A DNA stretch of 64,000 nucleotides from Pseudomonadota bacterium. Lineage in GTDB: Bacteria > Myxococcota_A > Polyangia > Haliangiales > Haliangiaceae. Shown piece by piece: positions 43,785 through 53,970 of this stretch. Each line of letters begins with the position of its first letter. Position 1 is the first letter of the stretch. The position numbers were made by a program, and so were the translations under genes. The DNA lies in assembly GCA_022360315.1 (NCBI GenBank), contig JAKSDA010000201.1, positions 62,001-126,000 on the forward strand, written 5' to 3'. Under the pieces are notes generated by a model, which saw only the letters and a program-made list of their open reading frames with translations, did not search any database and was not told the origin of the DNA.

Positions 43785-44378
43785 CTATTCTGCGGCCTCG
43801 TTTTGCGATGCTTTCTGTTCGGATGCCGCTGCGGTTTTGCTGTGCGCCCGGTGGTTGCCCGGTGCGGGCGAACCGGGTGGTTTTTTGTCGTCGCCCGAGC
43901 TGGTCGCCTTCTTGTCGAGATCGGCGTTGGCTTCGTTTTTGGCGAGATGTTTGTGAAGTATCTGCGCGACTCCACGCTGGTCCGCCTCGCTGACAAACCA
44001 ATCGCGCGAGTAGGTGAACACCTGATCACCGACTTCGATGACCAGGAGGGGCGCGGCCTGGGTCCACGGCACGGCACGTCTCAGGAAGTAGACGTAGCGT
44101 ACCTCGCTGGTGGCAAATGAGTGGGAGGTGCCGCGGCACAGACCTTGTGGCAGCTGCACTGTTTTGCGATCGATCCGGATGGTCCCGGCGGCCTTGACCA
44201 GGGTTCTGATAAAGAGAAACGTGCTGCGGGCAGAGAGCACGAGCAAAACCACACCGGCGAGCTTGAATATGGCGCCCAGCTTGGCAATGAGCGCACTGCC
44301 GATGATGATGCTGGCGAGCGCCCAGGTGAAATGGCGCCACCGCGAGTGCTCCAGCGATACTTCGACGACATCGGCCAT
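43785..44378 (-). CDS. Two-helix membrane protein of unknown function
   Basis: 197 residues from ATG 44378, which has GGCGAGG upstream; a longer frame to 44564 adds an Arg/Ser-rich, unlikely leader. Two adjacent hydrophobic helices at about 17-60 (WALASIIIGSALIAKLGAIF, LAGVVLLVLSARSTFLF) are followed by a PH-like or beta-rich soluble part with FTYSRDWFVSEAD and a charged Lys/Ala/Pro tail. It forms a two-gene unit with the exported protein downstream. Not recognised. Confidence 0.65.
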   Translation of the reverse strand: MADVVEVSLEHSRWRHFTWALASIIIGSALIAKLGAIFKLAGVVLLVLSARSTFLFIRTLVKAAGTIRIDRKTVQLPQGLCRGTSHSFATSEVRYVYFLRRAVPWTQAAPLLVIEVGDQVFTYSRDWFVSEADQRGVAQILHKHLAKNEANADLDKKATSSGDDKKPPGSPAPGNHRAHSKTAAASEQKASQNEAAE

Positions 44379-44658
44379 CTTGCCTCGCCTGGATTCCGAG
44401 CGTGTACGCCCTGGATCCCGTCCCGAGTGTCTGGCCGAGCTCCCGGACGGAGACCCGCCGCGCATACGCCGGTTACCACCGGCTCGTGAGTGGGCGGACA
44501 CTGACTTGGATTTCCTTGAGATGAGCGCAGGTGAGGACGCGACAGAACACTGAGAATTCATCATCTACCACGTCATCGATCGTGGTGCGAGGATAGAGAG
44601 TATACACCGTATCGCAAAAACGCTCGTCCCATGGGCGGCTGTGGTGATGACTTTGTAG

Positions 44659-44664
44659 TAGTCT
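44659..44664 (+). promoter_or_regulatory. -10-like TAGTCT, 6 nt before holA
   Basis: TAGTCT, CGGTGC, then GTG 44671. Same leaderless geometry as elsewhere. The 292-bp divergent gap upstream also holds the promoter of the two-helix membrane protein, not resolved. Confidence 0.4.
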
Positions 44665-44670
44665 CGGTGC

Positions 44671-45681
44671 GTGGCCGATGTCCTGGATCGTATCAAGCAG
44701 GGCAAGCTCGATCCGGTGTATGTCCTACTGTCCGAGCAGCCGTTTTTGATCCAGCGCCTGGTTACCGCCATTCTCGATGCAGCCGTGCCGCCCAGTGCGC
44801 GCGGATTCAACTACGACATCGTGCAGGGAAAGGCGTTTTCGGCCGATCGGGTCCTGACCGCAGCGCAGACCCTGCCCATGATGGCCGAGCGCCGCATGGT
44901 GCTTTGCCGCGATCTGTCGGCCGTTTCTGCAGCCGAACTGGCCAAACTGGTGCCCTACCTCGAGGCACCGAGTCCGACCACGGTCTTGGTGGCCACTGTG
45001 GCCAAAGCTGACAAGCGAATCAAGTTCTATGCCCAGGCCAAGAAGAAAAAAGTTCTCCACGAGCTGTCGGCGCCGAAAAGTCTGGCACCGTGGATACGGG
45101 CCGAAGCGGCGGACCGGCAGGTGGCCATCCAAGCGCAAGCCGCAGCCAGGCTGGCCGATGTGATCGGCAAGGATCTGGCGCGCATCGCTCTGTCTCTAGA
45201 ACAGTTGAGCCTCTATTCAGGAGGCCGCCCGATCACAGCCGCCGACGTCGACGATCTGATCGCAGACACGCGCGAACGGTCGGTCTTCGAGCTGACTGAG
45301 GCGATCGGCCAGGGCGATCTGGCCGGTGCCCTGACATCGGTGGCCTCGCTGTGCGAGCAGAGACAGAGCGCGATCGGCGTGGTTGTCATGCTGGCCAGAC
45401 ATATGCGGCAGCTCGGTCAGTGCGTGGTGGCCAGGTCCGAGAGACTGTCCAAATTCGACGTGGCAAAACGAGTTGGAGTGCCGCCGTTTGTCGCGGGCAA
45501 ACTCATCAGCCAGGCGCGCCGCTACCGGCCCGAAGCCATCGGCATCGCCTTGCGCAAATTGTCCCAGGCCGACCGGGAGTTGAAAGGCCAGACCAATGTG
45601 ATCAAAACCTTGGGCAGACCGCTGGGCGAGCGGGCCATACTCGACCGCATCGTGACCGAGCTCGTCGCGCTCGGCAGGTAG
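44671..45681 (+). CDS. holA: DNA polymerase III subunit delta
   Basis: 336 residues from GTG 44671. Part of the clamp loader that opens the sliding clamp during replication. The start (VLDRIKQGKLDPVYVLLSEQPFLIQRLV), the internal ALSLEQLSLYSGGRPITAADVDDLI and the C-terminal helical collar (LARHMRQLGQCVVAR) match HolA. Convergent with rpsT 24 bp away, an arrangement seen in many bacteria. Confidence 0.92.
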   Translation: MADVLDRIKQGKLDPVYVLLSEQPFLIQRLVTAILDAAVPPSARGFNYDIVQGKAFSADRVLTAAQTLPMMAERRMVLCRDLSAVSAAELAKLVPYLEAPSPTTVLVATVAKADKRIKFYAQAKKKKVLHELSAPKSLAPWIRAEAADRQVAIQAQAAARLADVIGKDLARIALSLEQLSLYSGGRPITAADVDDLIADTRERSVFELTEAIGQGDLAGALTSVASLCEQRQSAIGVVVMLARHMRQLGQCVVARSERLSKFDVAKRVGVPPFVAGKLISQARRYRPEAIGIALRKLSQADRELKGQTNVIKTLGRPLGERAILDRIVTELVALGR

Positions 45682-45705
45682 GCTCTCGCCCTCTGTGGCT
45701 CTCGC

Positions 45706-45963
45706 TCAGTCCGGCACAGTGCGTCTGACCAGACGGGAAATATACCTGGATCCGGTATTGCGCTTGAGAGCGCCTTTACTCACAGCTTGATCGATATACG
45801 AAACAGCCTGCTTGATAAGCTTGTCTGCTTCCGGATTCTTCTGGTCGACGGCGGCGCGGGCCAACTTGATGACAGTACGCATTCGGCCGACGACGGCGCG
45901 ATTGGCCAGCCGTCGTTTTTTGCGCTGACGATCCCGTTTTTCCGCGGACTTGTGATTCGGCAC
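45706..45963 (-). CDS. rpsT: 30S ribosomal protein S20
   Basis: 85 residues, the normal size. Begins MPNHKSAEKRDRQRKKRRLANR with the Lys/Arg-rich helix that binds 16S rRNA, and has the family phrase IDQAVSKGALKRNTGSRYISRL. Has its own sigma70-type promoter upstream. Confidence 0.97.
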   Translation of the reverse strand: MPNHKSAEKRDRQRKKRRLANRAVVGRMRTVIKLARAAVDQKNPEADKLIKQAVSYIDQAVSKGALKRNTGSRYISRLVRRTVPD

Positions 45964-45999
45964 TGGCGACTCCTACATTGCGCCCTTGGCAAGGGACGG

Positions 46000-46028
46000 T
46001 CTTTACCGTGCTGGGTTTTGGCTGTCAA
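46000..46028 (-). promoter_or_regulatory. rpsT promoter TTGACA-N17-TAAAGA
   Basis: Minus strand: TTGACA at 46028-46023, 17-bp spacer, TAAAGA at 46005-46000, then about 36 bases to the rpsT ATG. The rest of the 286-bp gap to mazG shows no gene; it is AT-rich near 46170-46250. Confidence 0.55.
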
Positions 46029-46249
46029 GTCCCCACCGGCACCTCACTCGTAGAACCGGATCGGCGCGGTGTCACCGGTGCCTGTGAGAATTCCACATCG
46101 TCTGTGAACAACCTGCGAGCAACCCTGTGTGTGAAATCATCCATGGGCCGGTGCTCGGGGCCATCTAGGTAGATTGCACAAAAATGCATCAAAAAAATCA
46201 CATTTTGGTTACAAAGGCTCCGATACGTCGTTGCCGAGAAACGGTTTTC

Positions 46250-47143
46250 TCAGTGTTGACCAGGTGTTACGCCAATCTTTTTGGCTTCGTTCCAGAGCGC
46301 ATCCATCTCCTCGAGAGATGCCTTGTCGAGTGAACGCCCTCGCTCGTGCAGGGTTTGTTCGACGTGGGCGAATCGGCTGGCAAAGCGGCGATTTGCTTCG
46401 CGCAGGGTGGACTCGGCATCCCGGCCGAGTTTGCGGGCCAGGTTGACCGTCGCAAACAAAAGGTCGCCCAGCTCATGGCTGATTGCTGCTGCCTGTTGTG
46501 AGTCGCGGCCTGGTGCCCGGGCCAGAGCGGCCTCCAGTTCACCGATCTCCTCCTTGATCTTGGCGACGCATCCGGCCACATCAGGCCAGTCAAAGCCCAC
46601 GTCGGCTGCGCGTGCGCCCAATTTTTGCGCCCGGGCCAGGGCCGGCATGTTGGCCGGGATGCCCTCGAGCGTGCGCCGCGGCCCTACGGCGCTGTTTTTG
46701 GCCTGCTTTTCGGCGTCCTTGATCTGGTCCCACTGGGTTTTGACCTGACCGGCGGTATCGGCGCTGGCGTCACCAAAAACATGAGGGTGCCGGCGTATCA
46801 GTTTGGTCGTGATGGCCGCGATCACATCGTCGATGGCAAATGCGCCTTCCGCTTGACGCAGAGCGGCTTGAAACACGACCTGCAGAAGCAGATCGCCGAG
46901 TTCTTCGCAATGATCGGACGCGTCGCCGGTTTCGATTGCCTCGAGCACTTCATAGGTCTCCTCGACCAGGTAGGGCTTAAGCGAATCGACAGTCTGCTCG
47001 CGGTCCCACGGACAGCCATCCGGTGCCAGGAGCCGGCGCATGATGTCGACGAGTTCGACCAATGAGTGCCCGGGCATGTGGCTGGTATCTGACCGCGATG
47101 GAGCGGGGTCTGGCCCGGTGGGGGGATGCTGCGGCTTCTTCAT
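46250..47143 (-). CDS. mazG: Nucleoside triphosphate pyrophosphohydrolase MazG
   Basis: 297 residues, slightly longer than usual through its N-terminus. Hydrolyses NTPs to NMP and PPi, removing aberrant nucleotides. The metal-binding acidic motifs are EETYEVLEAIE and CEELGDLLLQV in the first half and a second copy (ELGDLLFATVNLAR) in the C-terminal half, as in tandem MazG proteins. CPWDREQT is the family marker. TATGCT stands 6 nt before the ATG. Confidence 0.94.
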   Translation of the reverse strand: MKKPQHPPTGPDPAPSRSDTSHMPGHSLVELVDIMRRLLAPDGCPWDREQTVDSLKPYLVEETYEVLEAIETGDASDHCEELGDLLLQVVFQAALRQAEGAFAIDDVIAAITTKLIRRHPHVFGDASADTAGQVKTQWDQIKDAEKQAKNSAVGPRRTLEGIPANMPALARAQKLGARAADVGFDWPDVAGCVAKIKEEIGELEAALARAPGRDSQQAAAISHELGDLLFATVNLARKLGRDAESTLREANRRFASRFAHVEQTLHERGRSLDKASLEEMDALWNEAKKIGVTPGQH

Positions 47144-47149
47144 GGCCGC

Positions 47150-47155
47150 AGCATA
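47150..47155 (-). promoter_or_regulatory. -10-like TATGCT, 6 nt before mazG
   Basis: TATGCT, GCGGCC, then ATG 47143 on the minus strand; no Shine-Dalgarno. Divergent from phoH, which instead has a strong GAGGGAG site. Confidence 0.45.
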
Positions 47156-47308
47156 GGCGATCCGGCGAGCGATGCGGAGCCGGCCGGCCGGCCGTTCATT
47201 CGATCGGTTTGGTCGAACTCGGACCGGTCAATGCCAACCTCTTGCGTCGGGATGCTTGTCGTTTGCGTCGCGCGATGATATCGGAATGAGTTTGAGGGAG
47301 ACGAACGT

Positions 47309-48376
47309 TTGAGCACACCAAGTTCCGATCGACAGAAGCGGGACAAACTCAGCTTTGACGATGCCGATGCACTGTTGTCTCTGTGCGGTCAGTCCAACCG
47401 GCGTCTGAAGTTGATCGCGCGGACCGCCGGAGTGGGCCTTCACGTGCGTGGCAACGAGATCACCATCGAGGCCGACCAGCCGGGGATCCAGCTTGCCCGC
47501 AATTTGCTCGAGCAGTTGTACGGATTTGCTCGGCGCGGCAAGCCGCTGGGATCGGACGACATTGTGCGGGCAGTGCAGGTTTTGCGCGCCGACCGCAGTG
47601 CCGACTTGCGGGAGATTTTTTCCGATACTGTATTGATCCCGCGGATTGGCCGTCCCATTACTCCCAAGGGTCTGGCCCAGAAGGTCTACGTCGATGCCGT
47701 GCGCAAATGCGATATCGTATTTGCCATCGGACCGGCCGGCACGGGCAAGACCTACCTGGCCATGGCGCTCGCTGTCCGCGCCCTTCTCGACAAGGAAGTC
47801 AAGCGCATCGTACTCACCCGTCCGGCTGTCGAGGCGGGCGAGCGGCTGGGCTTTTTGCCGGGATCCCTCGAGGAGAAAGTCAATCCGTATCTGCGGCCGC
47901 TCTACGACGCCCTGCACGATATGCTCGATTTCAGCCGGGTGCGCCGGCTGATGGAACAGGATACCATCGAGGTCGCGCCGCTCGCCTTCATGCGTGGCCG
48001 CACCTTAAACAACTGTTTCATCATTCTCGATGAGGCGCAAAATACCACCAGCGAGCAAATGAAGATGTTTCTCACCCGTCTTGGCTTTGGCTCCCGGGCC
48101 GTCATAACGGGCGACGTGACGCAGAGCGATCTGCCTGCCAGCACGCGCTCGGGACTGAGCCTGGCCGCCGAGATTCTGGCCGACGTGGAAGGCATCCACA
48201 TCAGTCGCTTTACCGACGCCGACGTGGTACGGCATCCGCTGGTCCAGGACATCATCCGCGCCTACGATCGATGGGAGAGCAGGCACAAACCGGGGCCGGG
48301 CACAAGGGCGGTCCATCGCTCCGAGCGCAGACCGGGCCGGGAGGGCGACGAAACGAGCGAGGACAGCGATGCCTGA
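47309..48376 (+). CDS. phoH: PhoH-family ATPase
   Basis: 355 residues from TTG 47309, supported by GAGGGAG at about 47294-47300. P-loop [11 protein letters not shown] near residue 147 and Walker [12 protein letters not shown] near 235; an N-terminal RNA-binding-like domain precedes. PhoH (YbeZ) works with YbeY in rRNA processing; here ybeY lies two genes downstream in the same unit. Overlaps the HD-GYP gene by 8 bp. Confidence 0.93.
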   Translation: MSTPSSDRQKRDKLSFDDADALLSLCGQSNRRLKLIARTAGVGLHVRGNEITIEADQPGIQLARNLLEQLYGFARRGKPLGSDDIVRAVQVLRADRSADLREIFSDTVLIPRIGRPITPKGLAQKVYVDAVRKCDIVFAIGPAGTGKTYLAMALAVRALLDKEVKRIVLTRPAVEAGERLGFLPGSLEEKVNPYLRPLYDALHDMLDFSRVRRLMEQDTIEVAPLAFMRGRTLNNCFIILDEAQNTTSEQMKMFLTRLGFGSRAVITGDVTQSDLPASTRSGLSLAAEILADVEGIHISRFTDADVVRHPLVQDIIRAYDRWESRHKPGPGTRAVHRSERRPGREGDETSEDSDA

Positions 48377-50348
48377 ATCCCCAGCGGTTGTCGCCTGTGC
48401 GGCTGATCTGGCCCGGTTGATACGGAGCGAGAAAGAGTTCTCCACATGGGTGTTTAAGGTCGAAGAGGCCGGTTACCTCGAGCTTCGCTGCGACGCCGCG
48501 CATCTGGTCTTGCTCTGGCCCGAGTGCTGGCTTGCCGGCGACGAACTGCCAGTTCATCTCATACGCGCGCGGAGCGGCGACTTTGGCCTGCTTCTCTTCG
48601 GCGCCGACGACGATCTCGTCCAGTGTGATGTGGATGGTCCAGACGTGCCCGGGCTCATCTTCGTGCCCACGCCGTCGCCCCGGGCTCGCCTGGTGGTCAC
48701 CCTGCGCAATGCTGCGTTCAGCTTGAACCACAGCCGCCTGGCCGCCCGGCTCGAGCGCAAACTCGAGCAGGCGCGATACGAGAACGACATGCTCATCTCG
48801 ATCGGCCGGGCCCTGTCGCAAAAAAGCGATCTGCAGTCGCTGATGGATCTCATCTTGCTCCGGGCCCGAGAAGTCACCGGCGCCGATGCCGGTTCCATCT
48901 TTGTCGTCGAGGGCAATGATGGCGACATCAGCCAGCGCACACTGCGCTGCGTGGTGTCACAGAACGACTCGGTCCCGATCGAATCCCGTGAGTTCGCCGT
49001 CCCGGTCACCGCCGAGTCGATCGCCGGCTCGTGTGTCATCGAGCGCCAGCCGATCGATATCGAGGACCTGTACCAGGATTGCCAGGGGTATCATCACGAC
49101 CGCAGCTTTGACCACAAGAATCAATACCAGACTCGCTCGCTCTTGACCGTGCCAATGATCTCGGCGCGCAATCAGGTCATCGGCGTCATCCAGCTCATCA
49201 ACAAGCGAGCGCGGGGGGTGACCAAGCTGAGCGGACCGGACTCGTTTGCCAGTGGAGTGATTCCGTTTGACCCGGTCTCGGTCATGTACGCCAACTCGCT
49301 CGGCTCGCAGGCCGGGATCGCGCTGGAAAACGCCCTTCTTTACGACGAGGTCCGCACTGTCTTCGACGGCTTTGTGCGCGCTTCGGTCACCGCCATCGAG
49401 TCGCGCGATCCGACCACCTCGGGCCATTCCGAGCGGGTTGCCAGGCTCACCGTCGAACTGGCCAAGACCGCCGACCGGGCCGAGGCCGCGCCGTACCGCC
49501 ATCTCCAGTTCTCGCTCGACGACCTCAAGGAGATCGAGTACGCCGCATTGCTGCACGACTTCGGCAAGGTCGGAGTGCGCGAAAATGTCCTGGTCAAGGC
49601 CAGGAAACTGTACGATCACCAGTACGATCTCATCGTCCAGCGCTTTCAGTTCCTCCGCAAGGCTCTCGAGAGTGATGCCTTGGCCGAAAAGCTGGACTAT
49701 GTGCTAAAGAACGCCTCCGCCGCCGGCGCCTCTGCCGAGCTCAAGACCCGGTTGTCGGAGATCGAGGCCGAACTGGCCGATCGCGTCGGGGAGATCGATC
49801 GATTCAGGAAATTCATCAATGCGGCCAACCAGCCGACCGTGCTCGATTCGGGTGGATTCGAACTCATCCGCACCATTGCCGGCCGGTGTTATGTCGACGA
49901 CCAGGGGCGCGAGCACCGCTATTTGACCGACGAAGAGGCGTCTGCCCTGCAGATCGTGCGCGGCTCGCTGACCCCGGAAGAGCGTCGAGAGATCCAGAGC
50001 CACGTCATGCACACCGACAAGTTTCTCAGACAGATTCCCTGGGGCCGGGGGTTTCGCAGTGTTCCCGAGATCGCCCAGGCGCACCACGAAAAGCTCGACG
50101 GCACCGGGTATCCGTTTGGCCTGGTCGCTGCCGCCATCCCGCCGCCGGCTCGAATGATGGCGATCAGCGATATCTACGACGCCTTGACCGCGTCTGATCG
50201 CCCGTACAAGGAAGCGGTTCCGCCCGATCGGGCCCTCGACATTCTGCGCGACGAGGTCGACCACGGGCGTCTTGACAGCGACCTCTTCGCGCTGTTTGTC
50301 GACGCCAAACTGTACCAGATCAACCCGTGTCGGCGTGGCAGGCCGTGA
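48369..50348 (+). CDS. GAF and HD-GYP domain protein
   Basis: 659 residues. A GAF sensor domain at about 135-325 ([52 protein letters not shown]) and a split HD-GYP phosphodiesterase: [11 protein letters not shown] near 395 and [14 protein letters not shown] near 575. The two halves are about 175 residues apart, much more than the usual 60, with a helical insert containing a coiled-coil-like [24 protein letters not shown] proteins break down cyclic di-GMP or related dinucleotides; key His and Asp are kept. Cytoplasmic. Lies between phoH and ybeY and is translationally coupled to both. Confidence 0.88.
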   Translation: MPESPAVVACAADLARLIRSEKEFSTWVFKVEEAGYLELRCDAAHLVLLWPECWLAGDELPVHLIRARSGDFGLLLFGADDDLVQCDVDGPDVPGLIFVPTPSPRARLVVTLRNAAFSLNHSRLAARLERKLEQARYENDMLISIGRALSQKSDLQSLMDLILLRAREVTGADAGSIFVVEGNDGDISQRTLRCVVSQNDSVPIESREFAVPVTAESIAGSCVIERQPIDIEDLYQDCQGYHHDRSFDHKNQYQTRSLLTVPMISARNQVIGVIQLINKRARGVTKLSGPDSFASGVIPFDPVSVMYANSLGSQAGIALENALLYDEVRTVFDGFVRASVTAIESRDPTTSGHSERVARLTVELAKTADRAEAAPYRHLQFSLDDLKEIEYAALLHDFGKVGVRENVLVKARKLYDHQYDLIVQRFQFLRKALESDALAEKLDYVLKNASAAGASAELKTRLSEIEAELADRVGEIDRFRKFINAANQPTVLDSGGFELIRTIAGRCYVDDQGREHRYLTDEEASALQIVRGSLTPEERREIQSHVMHTDKFLRQIPWGRGFRSVPEIAQAHHEKLDGTGYPFGLVAAAIPPPARMMAISDIYDALTASDRPYKEAVPPDRALDILRDEVDHGRLDSDLFALFVDAKLYQINPCRRGRP

Positions 50349-50881
50349 AGTCGTCGACTGCGGGTCAGTCGGGTGCACGTCTGTCCGATGCGGCCGTGAT
50401 GGTCGATCTGATCGTCGATCCAGCGGTGCGCGGCCGCGTGGCCCGGGCCGAGAGAAATCGGCTGCGGGTTCGTTTCGAGCGTATGGTTCGGGCTGCCTGG
50501 CTGACCGAGCAGACCGAGCGACCGCTGCAGGTCGCGGTGCGTCTCACCGACGATGCCGCGATTCGCGAGCTCAATCGCGACTATCGCGATCGCGACCGGC
50601 CGACCGACGTCCTCGCGTTTGCCCTGCGCGAGGCTCCGGGCGGCATGCTCTGTCCCGAACTCCTCGGAGACATCGTCATCTCGGTAGAAACCGCCTCAGA
50701 GCAGGCCAAACGCGAGGTCAAAACGACCCTGACCGACGAGCTTCTGTTGCTCGGCGCCCACGGCCTCTGTCACCTGCTCGGTTACGACCATCAGACCGAC
50801 GCCGAGGAATCGGAGATGAACGCGCGCATGGCAGCGTTGCTGCGCGAGGCCGAAAGGCGTGGTCCGACCCGAGCGGCGTAA
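50345..50881 (+). CDS. ybeY: Endoribonuclease YbeY
   Basis: 178 residues from GTG 50345, which overlaps the previous stop; GTG 50327 and ATG 50399 are alternatives. Zinc-dependent RNase for 16S rRNA maturation and ribosome quality control. Zinc ligands are in HGLCHLLGYDH; DRPTDVLAFAL is the other hallmark. Third gene of the phoH unit. Confidence 0.93.
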   Translation: MKSSTAGQSGARLSDAAVMVDLIVDPAVRGRVARAERNRLRVRFERMVRAAWLTEQTERPLQVAVRLTDDAAIRELNRDYRDRDRPTDVLAFALREAPGGMLCPELLGDIVISVETASEQAKREVKTTLTDELLLLGAHGLCHLLGYDHQTDAEESEMNARMAALLREAERRGPTRAA

Positions 50882-51045
50882 CCCGAGCACTCACAAGAAC
50901 ACCTGCGATCGGCAATCCGTGCCGTTTTCGTCACTGTCGAGGTGATACCCTGACCCATCGTTGGCCAGGGTATATTACGTTTTGGCCCAACGCCTGCGGT
51001 CGAGCGACCGGTCGCCAAGGGTTCGCTCAAACGCTGCGTCAGTGA

Positions 51046-51051
51046 TAGACT
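51046..51051 (+). promoter_or_regulatory. -10-like TAGACT upstream of ald
   Basis: TAGACT lies 25 nt before ATG 51077, which has a classical GGAGGGG Shine-Dalgarno, so this gene has an ordinary leader. The -35 is unclear. Confidence 0.3.
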
Positions 51052-51076
51052 CATTTCCCAAACTCTGGAGGGGATC

Positions 51077-52195
51077 ATGATTGTCGGTATACCTGCGGAG
51101 ATCAAAGACAACGAGAACCGTATCGCGATGGTGCCGGGCGGAGTCCACGAACTCGTGGAACGCGGCCATACAGTGCTGGTTCAGCACGGCGGAGGACTGG
51201 GCTCCGGCTTCTCGGACGACGATTACCGCGCCGCTGGTGCCGAGATCGTGGCGGCGGCGCCGGACATATTCAAGCGCGCCAACATGATCATCAAGGTCAA
51301 GGAGCCGCAGGAAGCCGAGTATCGGATGATGCGCGGCGACCAGCTGGTTTTTACCTACTTCCACTTTGCCGCGGACGAAACGCTCACCCGCGGGTGCATG
51401 GAGAGCGGGGCGACCTGCATCGCGTATGAGACCATCGAAGATGCCAACGGGCATCTGCCGCTTTTGACCCCGATGTCGGAGGTTGCCGGGCGGATGGCGG
51501 TCCAGGTCGGCGCCCATTTCCTGCAGAATCCGGAAGGCGGGCGCGGCGTTTTGCTGAGCGGCGTGCCCGGCGTGCCCGCGTCCGTGGTTGTCATTGTCGG
51601 CGCCGGGGTGGTCGGAACCCAGGCCTGCTGGATGGCCGCTGGACTGGGCGCGCGCGTCACGATCCTGGACATCGATCTCGACCGGCTGCGCTACCTGGAC
51701 GACATCATGCCGGCCAATGTCACCACGCTGGCCAGCAACCCGCACAACATCCGCGCCGCCTGTGCCAGGGCCGACCTTCTGGTCGGCGCAGTGCTGATCG
51801 AGGGCGCCAAGGCGCCCACGCTGGTACCGCGCACGTATCTGGCCGACATGAAGGACGGCTCGGTGATCGTGGACGTGGCCGTCGATCAGGGCGGCTGTGT
51901 CGAGACCAGCAAGCCCACGACCCATTCCAGCCCGACCTATGTCGTCGACGGGGTTTTGCACTACTGTGTCGCCAACATGCCCGGCGCAGTGCCGCGCACG
52001 TCCACCTATGCGCTGACCAACGCGACGCTGCCGTATGCCATTCGCCTGGCCGATGGTGGGCTCGATGTGGTTCGCGGCGAGCCGGGTTTCGCAACGGGCA
52101 TCAACGTCAGTGCGGGCAAGATCACCCACAAGGCGGTCGCCGCGGCGTTCGGCCTCGACTACACGCCCGTGAAAGACGTGCTCGGCGGGTCGTGA
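51077..52195 (+). CDS. ald: Alanine dehydrogenase
   Basis: 372 residues, normal size. Interconverts L-alanine and pyruvate + ammonia with NAD. Substrate-binding Lys in IKVKEPQEAEY and catalytic His in TYFHFA; NAD-binding GAGVVGTQA at about 172-180. Start MIVGIPAEIKDNENRIAMVPGG is canonical. TGGAGGGGATC precedes the ATG. Followed closely by an isoaspartyl peptidase gene. Confidence 0.96.
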   Translation: MIVGIPAEIKDNENRIAMVPGGVHELVERGHTVLVQHGGGLGSGFSDDDYRAAGAEIVAAAPDIFKRANMIIKVKEPQEAEYRMMRGDQLVFTYFHFAADETLTRGCMESGATCIAYETIEDANGHLPLLTPMSEVAGRMAVQVGAHFLQNPEGGRGVLLSGVPGVPASVVVIVGAGVVGTQACWMAAGLGARVTILDIDLDRLRYLDDIMPANVTTLASNPHNIRAACARADLLVGAVLIEGAKAPTLVPRTYLADMKDGSVIVDVAVDQGGCVETSKPTTHSSPTYVVDGVLHYCVANMPGAVPRTSTYALTNATLPYAIRLADGGLDVVRGEPGFATGINVSAGKITHKAVAAAFGLDYTPVKDVLGGS

Positions 52196-52227
52196 GCTCG
52201 ACTGGTTGGAATGATATCGAAACCAAC

Positions 52228-53181
52228 ATGACGACACCGATCATCGTGGTTCACGGTGGCGCCGCACTGTTCGAAAGCGAGCGTCATGAGCCTGCCAAGC
52301 AGGGCTGTGAGGAAGCGGCGCGGGCCGGTCTCGCCAGTCTCGCCGCGGGCCGATCGGCGCTCGATGCGGTGGTTGCTGCGGTGCGTGTGCTCGAGGACTG
52401 CCCGGCAGTCAACGCCGGCGTCGGATCGGTGCTCACCCGGGCCGAGACAGTCGAACTCGACGCCGCAGTGATGGTTGGAACCGGCTTGCGGTTCGGCGCG
52501 GTGGCTGCCATGCCTCCGGTGCACCATCCGATCGAGGTGGCCCGGATGGTTCTGGAAGACGGCGAGCACGTCCTCTTGTGTGCTGGCGGCGCTGGGGTCT
52601 TTGCGTGCGAACATGGGGTCGAACTGTGCGATCCCGACGAACTCATCACTCCACGGGCGCTCCGCCATCTGCAGGACGCCCATGCCCACCGGGCTGACGG
52701 CACGGGTGGACGGGGCGCTGCACTCGATCCGGGAACTGTCGGTGCCTGTGCCATCGACCAGTCCGGTCATGTCGCCACTGCGACCTCGACCGGTGGCACG
52801 ACCTATAAACGAATCGGACGCATCGGCGACACTCCGATGTGCGGTTGTGGAACCTATGCCGACGATCGCGGTGGCGCGGCCTCGGCGACCGGCCATGGCG
52901 AGTCGATCATCCGGATCACCATGACCCGGCGCTGCGTCGATCACATGCGGGCGGGAGCGAGTGCGACCGATGCGGCCTGGCGGGTGGTTGCCGAACTGGC
53001 CGGGGATGTTGCGGGCGACGGCGGGATCATCTGTTGTGATCGCAGCGGTCGGGTCGGCGCGGCGCACAACACCGAGCACATGCCCCACGCCGCGGCGGTT
53101 GTCCACGCCGGTGCGGCCCGGGTGGTCGCCGGTTTGTCCCTGGCGCCAAACACCGATTTGATGGCCGAGTTGCTCGGCTAG
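52228..53181 (+). CDS. Isoaspartyl peptidase / plant-type L-asparaginase
   Basis: 317 residues from ATG 52228. An Ntn hydrolase that self-cleaves before a Thr; here the nucleophile is in DPGTVGACAID (about residue 170), followed by ATSTGGTTYKRIGRIGDTP, the substrate-binding loop. VVHGGA at the start and AGVGSVLTRAE are typical. Breaks isoaspartyl dipeptides or asparagine. Gap of 32 bp to ald; both release or use amino acids, so a shared transcript is plausible. Confidence 0.93.
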   Translation: MTTPIIVVHGGAALFESERHEPAKQGCEEAARAGLASLAAGRSALDAVVAAVRVLEDCPAVNAGVGSVLTRAETVELDAAVMVGTGLRFGAVAAMPPVHHPIEVARMVLEDGEHVLLCAGGAGVFACEHGVELCDPDELITPRALRHLQDAHAHRADGTGGRGAALDPGTVGACAIDQSGHVATATSTGGTTYKRIGRIGDTPMCGCGTYADDRGGAASATGHGESIIRITMTRRCVDHMRAGASATDAAWRVVAELAGDVAGDGGIICCDRSGRVGAAHNTEHMPHAAAVVHAGAARVVAGLSLAPNTDLMAELLG

Positions 53182-53325
53182 CGTCGGCGACGGCTAGCTC
53201 CACGGTCATAGTTCGACGAATTGTGTGTCCATGTGCGATATCACCAAAAATGTGCCTCAAGTGGATGTGCTGATCCCCGACGTCGCGTATAGGACTCGGA
53301 CAACGTTCATGGAGGATGCAGCCTA

Positions 53326-53955
53326 GTGACCAAGCGAACCTACGATCAGTCCTTCTGGGAACAGCTCTGGTCGAAGACTCTGCGTGAGCACGCGGATAAC
53401 GTTGCGGAGCGCCCACCGAACGCACATCTCGTCGGCGAAGTTGTGAACCTTCACCCCGGGCGCGCCCTCGACGCGGGCTGTGGACACGGAGCGGACACGC
53501 TTTGGCTCGCCGCTCATGGATGGCAAGTCACGGCGGTCGATTTCTCCGCAAGCGCCGTGGCTCATGGCCGGTCGATGGCCGAGGCGGTCGGGACGGACGT
53601 CTCGGAGCGCATCGTCTGGGTCGAGGGCGATCTCGCGACCTGGACCGCACAGCCTGGTCATTTCGATCTCGTGGTCTGCCTGTACGTTCACGTGGCTGGG
53701 TCAGTGGAAGAGATGGTGCGGAGGATAGCGAACCGAGTCGCGGTTGGCGGGACCCTATTCATGGTCGGCCACCGCCCGATCGATCCCACGACCGGAGCCG
53801 CCACGGCCGCAGCCGGTCAGGTGCAAGTTTCCGTCGAGAGCGCGGTCGCCGCGCTCGACCCGCGCCGCTGGGAATTGGTCGTCGCGGAGGAGCGTCCGCG
53901 ACCTGTCGCCGGGACCGGGGTCGACGCCGTGATACGTGCGCGACGTCTGTCCTGA
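53326..53955 (+). CDS. Class I SAM-dependent methyltransferase, possibly transferred
   Basis: 209 residues from GTG 53326 with GGAGG at 53311-53315. Motif I LDAGCGHGADTLW at about 47-59, followed by VTAVDFSASAV and the acidic VEGDLATW. The whole N-terminal phrase YDQSFWEQLWSKTLREHA...PPNAHL is one I associate with actinobacterial small-molecule methyltransferases, so lateral gain is possible. The substrate is unknown. It stands alone, at the edge of the island, convergent with the putative immunity gene. Confidence 0.85.
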   Translation: MTKRTYDQSFWEQLWSKTLREHADNVAERPPNAHLVGEVVNLHPGRALDAGCGHGADTLWLAAHGWQVTAVDFSASAVAHGRSMAEAVGTDVSERIVWVEGDLATWTAQPGHFDLVVCLYVHVAGSVEEMVRRIANRVAVGGTLFMVGHRPIDPTTGAATAAAGQVQVSVESAVAALDPRRWELVVAEERPRPVAGTGVDAVIRARRLS

Positions 53956-53970
53956 TGCCGTGAATCACTG

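Noticed and set aside
53691-53955. Idea that the methyltransferase is part of an antibiotic resistance cassette
   Set aside because: No resistance gene, integron site or transposase is present; only motif I of a general methyltransferase can be supported.
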